DNA from: CAWGMT01 sp963823675
GTDB taxonomy: Bacteria; Planctomycetota; Planctomycetia; Isosphaerales; Isosphaeraceae
DNA: 64,000 nt
Direction: 5' to 3'
Assembly (NCBI GenBank): GCA_963823675.1
Contig: CAWGMT010000007.1
Span: forward strand, 434,001-498,000
The translations under genes were made by a program, and so were the position numbers. The notes beneath the pieces were generated by a model. That model worked only from the letters and a program-made list of their open reading frames with translations, was not told the origin of the DNA and did no database searches. Positions 10,001 through 19,702 of this stretch are shown here, one piece after another (within the stretch, counting starts at the first letter, position 1; each line of letters opens with the position of its first letter).

Positions 10001-13000
10001 CACGGTCACCGGCTGCACGATCAGCGGCAACACGGCTTCCGGCGCTGGCGGAGGCATCGCAAACTACAGCACGGCAACGCTCACCGGCTGCACGATCTCT
10101 GGCAACTCGAGGGTCGGCGTCTGGAACGACGGTAGTCTGACGGTCAGCAACTGCGCGATTGACTTCAACGCGGACAACGGCCTCATCAACTATAACTCCG
10201 GCGTGGCGACCCTCCTCAACACGACCATCGCGAACAATTCGGTCTCCGACGGCGGAGTCGGCGGCGGGATCTACAGTGTCGGCGTGCTTGCGGCTATCAA
10301 CGTCACTATCGCCTACAACAGCGCTGCAAGCGGCGGGGGCCTATTCATTGGGGCGGGCGACGCGTTGCTCGACAACTCGATCGTCGCCGCCAATACGCCC
10401 GACGACGTCAGTGGCGTGCCAAATTCCGTGACGGGCCAATACAACCTGATCGGTTATGACGACACGGGAAGCTTCATCAACGGCACCGACGGCAATCAGG
10501 TCGGCGTCACCAATCCGGGCCTGGTCCCGACGCTGGCCAATAACGGCGGGCCGACGGAGACCATCGCTCTCGAAGCCGGCAGCCCGGCCATCGGCACCGG
10601 CATGAACGGCGCGGGCGGATACACGCTCTTTACCGACCAGCGCGGCTACGTGCCTCCAGCCGGAGTCTGGGATATCGGCGCTTATCAGTACGACGGCGTC
10701 CCTCCCGCGGCCCCCACCGCCGCGCTCAGTGCGGCCAACGTCACGCCCGCAAACTACGGCCAAACCACCTACAGCTTCAGCATCGCCTTCGCCAGCAACG
10801 CCGCCATCAAGGAGTTGACGCTCGCTGGAGCATTGGTGCAGGTCGTGCCGCCCTCCGGCGTCGGCGCCTCGATTACCGCCAGCGTTGTGAGCACGGTGCC
10901 CAACGGCCCGACTGACCCCTTCGGCAACGCCCAGTCCTTCACCATTACATACGAAATCACGCCTCCCGGCAGCTCGTGGTCTCCGGCCGACAACGGCACG
11001 TACTCGGTCACCCTGGACGGCTCGCCGGTCACTGATGTCGATGGGACCGCAATCGCAACCGGAAACATCGGCTCCTTTGCCGTTCAAGGCGTCTCGACCA
11101 CGACCACGCTCGAAGCCTCGGCCGATCCCTCGGTCTTCGGCGAGTCGGTCACGTTCACGGCATCCGTAGCTTCGACCATTTCGGGTTCAGGCACGCTGGG
11201 CGGCACGATTCAGTTTGTAATCGACGGCTCCGATTTCGGCAGCCCCGTGACACTGGTGAATGGAAGCGCCACGAGCGCGGCCATCAGCACGCTCTCGGCC
11301 GCCAGCCACGCGATCCGGGCTCTTTACAGTGGAAGCACCGTTTTCCAGGGCAGCACTGGCTCACTGACGCAAACGGTGAACCAGGACAGCACGACGACCA
11401 GCGTCACCGCGTCCGCGGGCACATCGAGCTTCGGCCAATCTATCACCTTCACGGCCACGGTCACGGCCAATGCGCCGGGCTCGGGCATTCCGACGGGAAC
11501 GGTTGATTTCGTTGACACGACCACCGGCAACGACCTCACGCCCGGCGGGGTTGCGCTCGCGTCCGGCGTCGCGACGTTTTCGATCTCGAGCCTGTCGGTC
11601 GGCACGCACACGATCAAGGCAACTTATTCCGGAAACACCGATTTCCTCACGAGCAGCGCCAGCACCGGAACCATCACGATCAACCAGTCGATCGTTGTGC
11701 TCGATCCCTCGGCGGGCGGGGCGCTGTCGCTTGCGGGCAATGCCAGCATCAGCCTGGCCGGTGGCGTTTTCGTCGATTCCAGCTCGTTGACGGCTCTCTC
11801 CGCCAGCGGCAACGCCGCGGTCAAGGCGTCGGTGATCGACGTGCACGGCAAGGTGTCGAAAAGCGGCAATGCCAGCTTCAGCCCCTCTCCGGTCACGGGC
11901 GCCGCGGTGCTGGCTGACCCACTGGCCTCGCTGGCCGAACCGAGTACATCGGGCCTAACCAATTGCGGCTCCGAAAGCTTGAGCGGCAATTCGTCGGCGA
12001 CCATCAAGCCGGGCATCTACTCCGGGATCAGCGTCTCGGGCAACGCGGCGCTGACCTTGAGCAGCGGCACTTACGTCATCGAGGGAGGCGGCTTCTCCGT
12101 CTCCGGCAACGCCAGCGTCACGGGCTCCGGAGTCATGATCGTCAACGCGGGAAGCAAGTATCCCAGCACGGGCGGCACCTACGGCAGCATCACCTTCAGC
12201 GGCAACGGCTCGTACAGGCTGACTCCACTGGCGAGCGGTGCGTACGCCGGGATTGTGATCTTCCAGTCGCGCGATAACAGCGATGCCCTTACCATCAGCG
12301 GCAATGCCTCGGGCATGACTGGCACGGTCTATGCGCCGGCAGCCCAGCTCAGCGAAAGCGGCAATGCGCAGCTCAACGCGGCCGTCGTCGCCGATACGGT
12401 GACGATCAGCGGCAACGGTGTGAACAATGCCGTGACGCTGAATGCGCCTTCAGGAACGGTCGCTTATACGCCCGCCCAGGTCCGAACCGCCTATGGGATC
12501 AGTGAGCTTGGGCTGGATGGCACCGGCCAGACCATCGCCATCGTCGACGCGTACGATGATACGAACATATTCCAGTCTGTCGATGCATTCGACAACCAGT
12601 TTGGCCTGAACGCGTCTGGGCCGACCTTGTACCAGCAATATGGGCCGGCGTCGTCGTTCTTGATGGTGCTCAATCAATATGGCCAGGGGACATCGCTGCC
12701 ATCGACCGATCCGAACGGCCCCGGCACCGACAACTGGGAGGTCGAGGAATCGCTCGATGTGGAATGGGCCCACGCGATCGCCCCCGGCGCCCAGATCATC
12801 CTGGTCGAAGCCAACAGCCAGTCGCTCTCGGACCTCATGGCCAGCGTGGCGACGGCCGCCGCCCAACCCGGTGTGTCGGTGGTGTCGATAAGCTGGGGCT
12901 TCCCGGAGGGCCAGGCGGTCTTCGCCGCCGATGAGGCTGCCTACGACAGCGTGTTCAACGTCCCCGGCGTGACCTTCGTCGCCAGCACGGGCGATTATGG

Positions 13001-14006
13001 CGCCGCCGATCCCGAGTACCCCGCCTTCTCGCCCAACGTGCTGGCCGTCGGCGGCACGAGCCTCACGCTCAGCGCCCTTGGTTCTTACAACAGCGAGACG
13101 GGATGGGGGTATTACTCGAGCTCCGCGGGCGCCTCCATCGGGTCGGGCGGGGGCGTCAGTCTCTACGAGACCGAGCCGGCCTACCAGGAGGGCGTACAAT
13201 CGCTCGGCATGCGGACGACGCCCGACGTCTCGCTGGTTGCCGACCCGGCCACAGGGGCCTGGATTGCCGATACGTACAATCTCGACCCCAGCAACCCGTT
13301 CCAGGTCGTGGGCGGCACGAGCCTCTCCGCCCCGGCATGGGCGGGCTTGGTGTCGCTTGTCAATCAAGGCCGGGCAGCCGCGGGCGAAACGACCTTGAAC
13401 AGCACTAGCCCGACCGATACGCAACAAGCCCTCTACATCCTGCCGCAGAGCGATTACAACGCGATCACAAGCGGCAACAATGGTTATACGGCGAGCGCCG
13501 GCTACAACCTGGTGACGGGCTTGGGGACGCCGGTGGCGAATCTGCTCGTGCCTGACCTGATCGCGTACCAGGGGGCCAGCACGACGTATTCCGGCTCGAC
13601 CGTCGCCCCCTTGCAGAATTCCGTACTGGTCAATTCGGGGACGACCGACAGCGGACCGATGGATGTCTTCAGCGTGTTCGATTCTTTCACCGTGACGAAT
13701 GTTGGGCTCAGCCACGCGCACGCCAAGGGTTCAAGTCAGGCAGAAAGTGCGCTTGGTCACGGGACGAACGCCGCGGGCCGGCCCCTCGCCAACTTACCAG
13801 AAGACTCACTCAGCGAAATCCGCTCGGCGGCGGCCGTTGACCTGGGGCAACCGTTGACGCGGCCGGAGACCGCGGCGAGCTCCGCTGTCGACCAGGTTCT
13901 GGGGGTGCTTCTGGACGCGAATTCATACGACGCGGTCATCGGCGACCTGGCGTTCGAGCAGGTTTCGTCGGGCGTTCGCAAGCCACGGGGGAGCGCGGCG
14001 ATCTAA
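7053..14006 (+). CDS. Giant cell-surface protein: beta-helix repeats, Ig-like domains and S53 (sedolisin) peptidase; in-frame TGA near the start
   Basis: About 2,317 codons. ATG 7053 follows AGGAG (7040-7044). The N-terminus is basic and His-rich, then an in-frame TGA at 7134-7136 interrupts it just before the planctomycete surface motif GLEPRVLLSG. After that come two parallel beta-helix regions (about 7480-8800 and 9100-10650), each closing with a choice-of-anchor-Q-like segment (GSPAI, DIGAYQYDG), an Ig-like domain, two Big_3-type domains (about 11090-11690) and a SGNAS-repeat domain (about 11700-12440). An S53 peptidase follows (about 12470-13570) with Glu/Asp in EESLDVEWAH, oxyanion Asp in STGDYGA and the serine in GGTSLSAPAWAGL, so the catalytic set is intact. 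A secreted acid-type peptidase or adhesin is likely. With the TGA, translation would need a downstream start or the stop is an error. Confidence 0.85.
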
Positions 14007-14007
14007 C

Positions 14008-14078
14008 CACGGACAGCGGGGCGCGCCCGAGCCGCAACCGCTGTCCTCGTTTAACCCGGAGCCGACGGCGACGGCGTT
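14008..14078 (-). repeat. Single copy of the 75-bp hairpin unit
   Basis: Minus-strand copy of the repeat found in tandem at 32524-32823, sharing CTCCGGGTTAAACGAG and GCGGTTGCGGCT. It forms its own perfect 9-bp stem, GGACAGCGG (14011-14019) with CCGCTGTCC (14038-14046). It starts almost directly after the stop of the giant surface protein. Confidence 0.85.
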
Positions 14079-14138
14079 TACTCACTCCCCAAATTCGGCA
14101 CCGATGAGACGAGCGCGCCAGTGGTTCTTTCAAGCAGT

Positions 14139-14470
14139 TCAGATCCCGCACGTTCGGCGGAAATCCTCCAGGTCGCCGGCTTCCAGGCTGGTGTCGATCC
14201 AGGCGTCGAGCGTGGCCAGGTCGGCCGTGGATCGAATGCGGGCCTCCACTTCCGCGGGCAGGGCGAACCTGAATCGCCTGGCGAGTAATCGCAGTAGTGT
14301 CTCGACCTTAGCCTCCGCCTTGCCTTCGGCTTTGCCTTCTTCCCGCGCGATTCGTTCGATGCTGCTGACGTATGGCATCATCCGCTCCCTTTCGAACTCG
14401 GCCAGGTCCAGACTCAGGTTGGTTCTCCGCGACGGAACGGCCTCACCATAGCGGTCGACATGACCTTCGT
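14139..14470 (-). pseudogene. C-terminal fragment of a Rpn/PDDEXK-type putative transposase-like protein
   Basis: The readable C-terminus contains ERERMMPYVSSIERIA and a Lys/Glu/Ala helix, and ends with a helical domain (LATLDAWIDTSLEAGDLEDF). The MPYV-SIER pattern and charged tail are typical of Rpn-family recombination-promoting nucleases and related DUF4351-like proteins. The N-terminal nuclease domain is missing: the open frame runs into DNA derived from the S53 peptidase at about 14480. It is therefore called a fragment. Family assignment is moderate, because only the tail remains. Confidence 0.6.
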
Positions 14471-14495
14471 CCAGCGCATTGGCCGCAGATCCCGT

Positions 14496-14850
14496 TCGGC
14501 AGGTCGCCAGCACGGGCGATTACGGTGCCGCCGATCCCGAGTACCCCGCCTTCTCGCCCAACGTGGTCACGGTCGGCGGCACGAGCCTCATGCTCAACGC
14601 CGATGGTTCTTACAACAGCGAGACGGGCTGGGGGTATTGCTCAAGCTCAGTGGGTGCGTTCATCGGCTCGGGCGGCGGCATCTGTCTGTATGAACCTGAG
14701 CCGCCATCTCAGCAGGGCGTCCAGTCCGCGCGCAGCCGTAGTACGCCTGACGTTTCGTTCGTTGCCGACCTGGCCACCGGGGCGTGGGTCGCCGACCCGC
14801 ACAACCTGGATCCCAGCAACCTGTGGGCCCACTGCAAAACGCCGATCTGA
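14496..14850 (+). pseudogene. Duplicated internal piece of the S53 peptidase domain
   Basis: From VASTGDYGAADPEYPAF to TGAWVADPHNLDPSNL this matches the peptidase encoded at about 12986-13300 almost residue for residue, and the DNA is also close. It keeps the oxyanion aspartate region but lacks the Glu/Asp pair and the catalytic serine, and it ends in an unrelated frame at a TGA at 14848-14850. It is a partial tandem duplication in the same orientation as the intact gene, joined to the Rpn-like tail. Confidence 0.85.
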
Positions 14851-14940
14851 ACGCCGCCTGGACGGGTAACGGCCGCCCGGATGACGTGTTTTGGCGAACG
14901 GCAGGAATTCTCTTACCCATGACGAGAGTCCTGGCAATAT

Positions 14941-15007
14941 GAGCCCGAAGCGCCAGCGAGTGAGTGGCTGGCCCCTGCCGGAATTCACTCGCTGGCGCGT
15001 CGGGCTC
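14941..15007. repeat. Long inverted repeat (REP-like hairpin)
   Basis: The left arm 14941-14963 (starting GAGCCCGAAGCGCCAGCG) pairs with the right arm 14985-15007 (ending GCTGGCGCGTCGGGCTC) over 23 bp with one mismatch and a loop of about 21 nt. It lies outside genes, like other planctomycete REP-like hairpins. Confidence 0.9.
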
Positions 15008-15408
15008 GTAGGATTCGCCCTGCGCGTTGCAGGTGTTTTCGGGTGAATTTCCGCCCGCCGGTCGCTTCAGCGTGTTTGATGCGTTCACCGGAACGGGGAA
15101 TGGCTTCGGCCCCGGACCCACCCGGGGATCGAGCCGGACACGAACCGCGCTCTACAGCGGAATTCGGACGACAGGGGCGGCCGAACAAAGCGTGGTGAAT
15201 CGTACAAGAGCCTGCTCGCCAATTCCGGCTCGGCTCGCGATCCTGAACTGGAGAAAGTCCGTATCCTTGGTGGCGAAAGCCAGGGCGCCCGCGGCTGGCA
15301 ATCGCCTGTCGAAAGTTCTACGTCACCCATTCCCGGACCGGCTCAAGCCGGGACTCCAACCTGGCAAATCCAGTGTGCAGTCATCACGCTCCGCGTGATG
15401 GATCACCT
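15008..15408. other. Intergenic region with possible gene debris
   Basis: Near 15070 one forward frame reads FSVFDAFTGTGNG, resembling the SVFDSFTVTN tail of the giant surface protein, so more debris from the same duplication may be present. On the minus strand near 15240-15310 a frame reads ALAFATKDTDFL, faintly like a PIN-type nuclease core, but it is too short to call. Confidence 0.4.
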
Positions 15409-16464
15409 TCAAGCGCCCGACGACCCTTGTCCAGTGAGCCGGTTCAATTCGGCTTCGAGCTCGCGGATGCGCGCTTCGGCCTGGGCACGGGCCTCGGCTT
15501 CGGCCTGGGCTTTCGACTGGGCCTGGGCCGCGCGTGTTTCGGCTTGGGCCTTGGCCTGGGTGGCGATCCTCGCTTGGGCCTCGGCTTGGGCCTTGGCCTG
15601 GGTGGCGACTCTTGCTTCGGCCTCGGCTTGGGCCTTGGCCTGGGTGGCGATCCTTGCTTGGACCTCCGCTTGGGCCTTGGCCTGCGTGGCGACTCGGGCT
15701 TGGGCCTCGGCTTGCTCACGCGCCTCCGCCTCGATTTCCAGCGCCTGGCTGACCGCCGTGTAATCGCCGATCTCCTCCAAGGTGTCGGGGTCGAAGCACG
15801 CGAGCCGGTCGTAGCCCAGCCGGCGGTCGGGCCTGATACCGAGCCACAGCCGGACCGGCTCCAGCCAGATCCAGCCGCGCGCATCGGCCGCGATCCGCTC
15901 GTACCCCGCGGGCGTGTGCCGGTAAGCGATCAGCTCCAAGCGGCGACCCCCGTCGTGCTCGTCCTTGGCGTCGGCGATCACGTAAAGCGGCACGCCCGCC
16001 CTGTAATAGTAGTCGACCTTCACCACCAGGTCGTTTTGCCGCGTGTCCGGAGATGTGATCTCGACTACCAGGACCGGCCTGGCCCCCTCTGCCGCCACAT
16101 CCAGCGTGGCCCAGTCCCGGTGCTGCTTGACGTCGAAGAACACCGCGACGTCCGGTCCGAGCGGCCTGACTCCCGGTATGTTCCAGTCCACGCGACAATC
16201 CGTGACCACGACTGCCGTGGGGTCGCCGGCCAGCCACGCCTTGAACACAACCCGCAGATAGGTCCAGTCGTCAATATGCGCGTCGGTCTGCACGATGAAG
16301 TCCCCCACCTCGGGAAACAATACGTCCTCCAAAGTCAAGGGCACTTGATCGAACGAGACCGAGCCGTCCGCTTCTTCGATCCGCACGTAACGCCAGCCGT
16401 ACCGATAGGGATCGGGCTTGGGAGCAGGCGGGATCGGGGGCTTCGAGGTCGAGACCGTGCTCAT
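15409..16464 (-). CDS. Uma2-family (DUF820) restriction-endonuclease-fold protein with coiled-coil tail
   Basis: 351 residues from ATG 16464 (MSTVSTSKPP), about 60 nt after a good promoter. Residues about 45-230 form the Uma2 domain, a PD-(D/E)XK nuclease fold: PDVAVFFDV supplies the Asp, VLVVEITSPDT the Glu, and VVKVDYYYRAGVPLYVIAD the Lys/Tyr region. The last 120 residues are Ala/Gln/Glu/Lys/Arg-rich and predicted to form a coiled coil, including four 14-residue repeats. Uma2 proteins are abundant in planctomycetes and cyanobacteria; their biological role is not settled. No partner gene is adjacent. Confidence 0.88.
   Translation of the reverse strand: MSTVSTSKPPIPPAPKPDPYRYGWRYVRIEEADGSVSFDQVPLTLEDVLFPEVGDFIVQTDAHIDDWTYLRVVFKAWLAGDPTAVVVTDCRVDWNIPGVRPLGPDVAVFFDVKQHRDWATLDVAAEGARPVLVVEITSPDTRQNDLVVKVDYYYRAGVPLYVIADAKDEHDGGRRLELIAYRHTPAGYERIAADARGWIWLEPVRLWLGIRPDRRLGYDRLACFDPDTLEEIGDYTAVSQALEIEAEAREQAEAQARVATQAKAQAEVQARIATQAKAQAEAEARVATQAKAQAEAQARIATQAKAQAETRAAQAQSKAQAEAEARAQAEARIRELEAELNRLTGQGSSGA
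15543..15711 (-). repeat. 42-bp tandem repeat inside the Uma2 coding sequence
   Basis: Four copies with a 42-bp period (shared core ttgggccttggcctg), encoding the 14-residue unit ARxATQAKAQAExx. The length is a multiple of three, so copy-number change would only alter coiled-coil length. Confidence 0.85.
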
Positions 16465-16522
16465 CTTGAACGCACTCCGACGCGAGGAAATGGCGCCATC
16501 TCTTAAGATCGAATCATCTTGC

Positions 16523-16551
16523 ATTATACCAGGTATCCGGCAGCGGGTCAG
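16523..16551 (-). promoter_or_regulatory. Putative sigma70 promoter of the Uma2 gene
   Basis: On the minus strand there is a perfect TATAAT (16528-16523) and CTGACC (16551-16546) with a 17-bp spacer, 59 nt before the ATG at 16464. Confidence 0.5.
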
Positions 16552-16611
16552 CCCAACGCGGCCTGGCACCCGTCAGGGATCGGAACGCAAATGACGTTCC
16601 GGCAAATTCGG

Positions 16612-16651
16612 CTTTCGCTCCGCGAACGAACGTCCTTTTACGGAGCGAAAG
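16612..16651. repeat. Inverted repeat (11-bp hairpin)
   Basis: CTTTCGCTCCG (16612-16622) pairs perfectly with CGGAGCGAAAG (16641-16651) across an 18-nt loop, between the divergent Uma2 and selA genes. The rest of 16552-16807 shows no gene. Confidence 0.85.
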
Positions 16652-16807
16652 GCGACACGTATTTTCGCGCCGCGCCCAGGTTGCCCCCCTCCCGCGAATT
16701 GTCGAGCGAGCCCGCCTGGTGTACCATGAGCCTGGGTCGCGGCAACGGCCGATCTGGCTCGTGCCGGCGTTGCTCAGGAAGACCGCCCCCTGGGGCGAAG
16801 GTGTTGC

Positions 16808-18244
16808 GTGGAAAATGAGGCGCTGCGGGAATTGCCGGCGGTGTGCGCCGTCCTCGGGCACGAGCTCCTTGCCGAATCGAGGACGGCAAGAGGACGGGCC
16901 GCGGTATTGCGCGCCGTTCGCGCGGCGATCCAGGAAGCACGGACCGGCCTCCAGGCGGGCCGGTCGCTGCCGGCTGATGCGGAGAGCCTGGCGCATCGCT
17001 CGCGCGAGCTTCTCGCTCTCGACCAACCCGCGCTCCGGCCGGTGATCAATGCGACCGGCATTTTGCTCCACACCGGTCTTGGCCGCGCGCCTCTGGCCGA
17101 GGAGGCGATTGCCGCCGTCGTCGCGACCGCCCGGGGCTATTGCAACCTCGAGCTCGAACTGGCCGAGGGAACGCGGGGAAAACGCACCGCAGGCGTCGCC
17201 GCTTTGCTCAAAGAGCTGACCGGCGCACCGGCAGCGAGTGCCGTGAACAACAACGCCGGCGCGACGCTCCTGGCACTGCGGGCTTTGGCGGCCGGGCGCG
17301 AGGTGATCGTGTCGCGCGGGCAGCTCGTCGAGATCGGCGGCAGCTTCAGGCTGCCGGAGATCTGCGAGGTTTCCGGCGCCAGGCTGCGCGAGGTCGGCAC
17401 GACCAACAAAACCCGGCTGTCGGACTACCAGCAAGCGATCGGCCCCCAGACCGCCGCGATTCTGCGGGTGCATCGCAGTAACTTCCAGATCGTAGGCTTC
17501 ACGGAGGACGTGCCGCTCGACGATCTGGTTGCCCTGGCTCATCGACACGCGCTCTTCGCCATCGACGACATCGGCTCGGGGGCGCTGGACGCGGAACGAC
17601 CGCCAGGAATTGCGGGTGAGCCCACAGCCCAGGGCAGCATCGCCGCCGGGGCCGATCTGGTGCTCTTTTCCGGCGACAAGCTGCTGGGCGGGCCGCAATG
17701 CGGGATCTTGCTCGGGACCGAGGCGGCCGTCAGGCGCGTCGACGCCGATCCGCTCAAACGCGCTTTGCGGCTGGACAAGATGACCCTGGCCGCGCTCGAG
17801 GCAACGCTGCGGCTGGCCCTCGACGGCGATAAAGACCGGTGGCGGATCCCGCTCTGGGCCATGATCGATATCCCTCTGTCGACATTGGCGGGGCGCGCCA
17901 CCAAGCTGGCTCGTCTGCTCCGCGATGAGCTGGAGTTAAACGCCGGGGTGACCGAGGCTCAATCGTTTGTCGGCGGCGGGAGCGCGCCCCTCCATCCGCT
18001 CGAGACCATGGCGGTCGCGGTCTCGGCCCCCTTTCCGGCGCCTTACGAATCCGAAGCAGGGTGGGCGCGGGCCCTGCGGCAGGGCGAAACTCCCGTCATC
18101 ACGCGCGTGCAGAAGGGACAGGTGCTCTTCGATCTGCGGACGGTCGCCCCAGAGCAAGAACCCAGCTTGATCGAGGCCATCCGGCGGGTCTGTCACGATC
18201 GAAGGGGCCCACGGACATGCCATGATCCCCTTCACTCGGTATGA
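16808..18244 (+). CDS. selA: L-seryl-tRNA(Sec) selenium transferase
   Basis: 478 residues, normal length for SelA. It is a PLP enzyme that replaces the seryl hydroxyl on tRNA(Sec) with selenium from selenophosphate to give selenocysteinyl-tRNA. Visible features are the N-terminal tRNA-binding helical domain, INATGILLHTGLGRAPL, the glycine-rich region around EVGTTNKTRL, and the PLP lysine K291 in FSGDKLLGGPQCGI. The start is GTG 16808; no nearer in-frame start is as good. SelB, SelD and tRNA(Sec) are not in the window, so use of selenocysteine cannot be confirmed here. A SelA-like paralogue with another substrate is the alternative, but active-site conservation favours SelA. Confidence 0.92.
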   Translation: MENEALRELPAVCAVLGHELLAESRTARGRAAVLRAVRAAIQEARTGLQAGRSLPADAESLAHRSRELLALDQPALRPVINATGILLHTGLGRAPLAEEAIAAVVATARGYCNLELELAEGTRGKRTAGVAALLKELTGAPAASAVNNNAGATLLALRALAAGREVIVSRGQLVEIGGSFRLPEICEVSGARLREVGTTNKTRLSDYQQAIGPQTAAILRVHRSNFQIVGFTEDVPLDDLVALAHRHALFAIDDIGSGALDAERPPGIAGEPTAQGSIAAGADLVLFSGDKLLGGPQCGILLGTEAAVRRVDADPLKRALRLDKMTLAALEATLRLALDGDKDRWRIPLWAMIDIPLSTLAGRATKLARLLRDELELNAGVTEAQSFVGGGSAPLHPLETMAVAVSAPFPAPYESEAGWARALRQGETPVITRVQKGQVLFDLRTVAPEQEPSLIEAIRRVCHDRRGPRTCHDPLHSV

Positions 18245-18321
18245 TAGGCTTGCCGGCAGAGTGATCCTGGGCCGATTGATCAGATCGGGAAAACCAACCA
18301 GACCACATAAGGAGATGCAGG

Positions 18322-19296
18322 ATGCGAATCTGCAGGTTTGGGTTTGACGAGATGGTCTTGACGGGGTTCTACGCCGACGAGCACGTGATCCCGCTCGACC
18401 AGGCCGCGGAAGCGTACAGCCGGGACACGGGCATTGAGCTCTTGCTGCCAGCCACCGAAGACCTTCTCGACCTCCTGCCGCCCGACGGCTCTTCTTATGA
18501 AGCGGCCTGCGAGCTGCACGCCTGGATCGAGCAGCTTGGCGTCTTCGAGCGCGACGAGCTGACCATTCCGGCCTCCGACGTCCGGCTGCTGGTTCCGATC
18601 GCCGCGCCTCCCAAAATGCTCTTCCTGGCCGGCAATTACGCCAAGCATGTCGCCGAGCGGGGCGGCGCCGCCGCCGAACGCGAAGAGACGTTTCCTTATG
18701 TGTTCATGAAACCGGCGAGCACGACGCTGACGCACCCCGGCGACCCCATCGTGATTCCGCGGGTCTCGCCGGATCAGATCGACTGGGAATGCGAGCTGGG
18801 CGTCGTGATCGGCCGGCGCTGCCGCCACGTCGACGAAGATGAGGCAATGGGCTGCATCGCCGGCTACACGGTCGTGAACGACATCAGTGACCGCGCCTTC
18901 AAGCCCAACCCCGGCCGCAAGCCGCGCGAGCGCGACAAGTTCTTCGACTGGATGCACGGCAAGTGGCACGACACGTTTTGCCCGATGGGCCCGTGCGTCC
19001 TCTCGGCGGATGTGGTTCCCGACCCGCAGGCGCTTTGGCTGCGCTTGACGGTCAACGGCAAAACCAAGCAGGACGCGACCACCGCCGAGATGGTCTTCCC
19101 GGTTCCAGCCGTGATCGCGTTCCTCTCAGAATTCGTCACGCTTCAGCCAGGCGATGTGATCGCCACCGGCACCCCCTCGGGCGTCGGCTCGGCCTCGGGC
19201 ACATTCCTGCGCCCAGGCGACGTGGTCCGAGCGACGATCGACCAGATCGGGACGCTCGAGAATCCCGTGGAAGCGGAGGACGAAGACAATCTCTGA
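18322..19296 (+). CDS. Fumarylacetoacetate hydrolase (FAH) family protein
   Basis: 324 residues; ATG 18322 after AAGGAG. The C-terminal two-thirds is the FAH fold: PKMLFLAGNYAKHV opens it, DWECELGVVIG supplies the metal-binding Glu residues, AGYTVVNDISDR the Asp, and LQPGDVIATGTPSGVG the substrate loop. Relatives cleave acylpyruvates or isomerise or decarboxylate oxo-diacids in aromatic and sugar-acid catabolism. The nearby HpcH/HpaI aldolase (21493) and D-2-hydroxyacid dehydrogenase (19703) suggest an acid-catabolic neighbourhood, although the three are not one operon. The exact substrate is unknown. Confidence 0.9.
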   Translation: MRICRFGFDEMVLTGFYADEHVIPLDQAAEAYSRDTGIELLLPATEDLLDLLPPDGSSYEAACELHAWIEQLGVFERDELTIPASDVRLLVPIAAPPKMLFLAGNYAKHVAERGGAAAEREETFPYVFMKPASTTLTHPGDPIVIPRVSPDQIDWECELGVVIGRRCRHVDEDEAMGCIAGYTVVNDISDRAFKPNPGRKPRERDKFFDWMHGKWHDTFCPMGPCVLSADVVPDPQALWLRLTVNGKTKQDATTAEMVFPVPAVIAFLSEFVTLQPGDVIATGTPSGVGSASGTFLRPGDVVRATIDQIGTLENPVEAEDEDNL

Positions 19297-19702
19297 GGCG
19301 CGCCTTACGAAGGGGGGGAGTTCGGGAGCGCGTGAGCGATGCAAACAGTGGGTGCGCTGCCAACGCCCCCGGCCCCCCCTTAGCCGTATCGCCTTGGTTG
19401 GCCGCGATGCAACCTGAGGCGATGTCGGGCGTATCGTGATGGTCGCAGACCATCAGATCGCGACGTCGGTCAGGCCTGTCAGTGACCGGCATACTGACGA
19501 GACGCTCCGAGGCGAAGGCGGCGGTTGATAGGCCGTCGGTAATCTGGGCGGTGCGGATCGCCCGAACGTGAATAAACACGCCACCTGGGTCCTTTGGCCA
19601 GAGCGGGAGAACCCCTCGGCAGTCGCGATAGTTCGAAGCCCGATCAACCGCGTACGAGTCATCGGGGCAACGGAGGACCGTAGTGTCAGCAGGAGCCTCC
19701 GA
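19297..19702. other. Intergenic region between convergent genes
   Basis: No supported gene. The frames are short and compositionally unlike the neighbours, and no clear terminator hairpin followed by a T-run was seen. Confidence 0.55.

Noticed and set aside
15085..15330. Possible PIN-like (DUF5615) fragment on the minus strand
   Set aside because: Only a short ATKDTDFL-like match, with no start, no partner and no continuing frame.
15373..16506. Forward frame with Gly/Leu-rich repeats
   Set aside because: Antisense of the Uma2 gene; the repeats mirror its coiled-coil codons.
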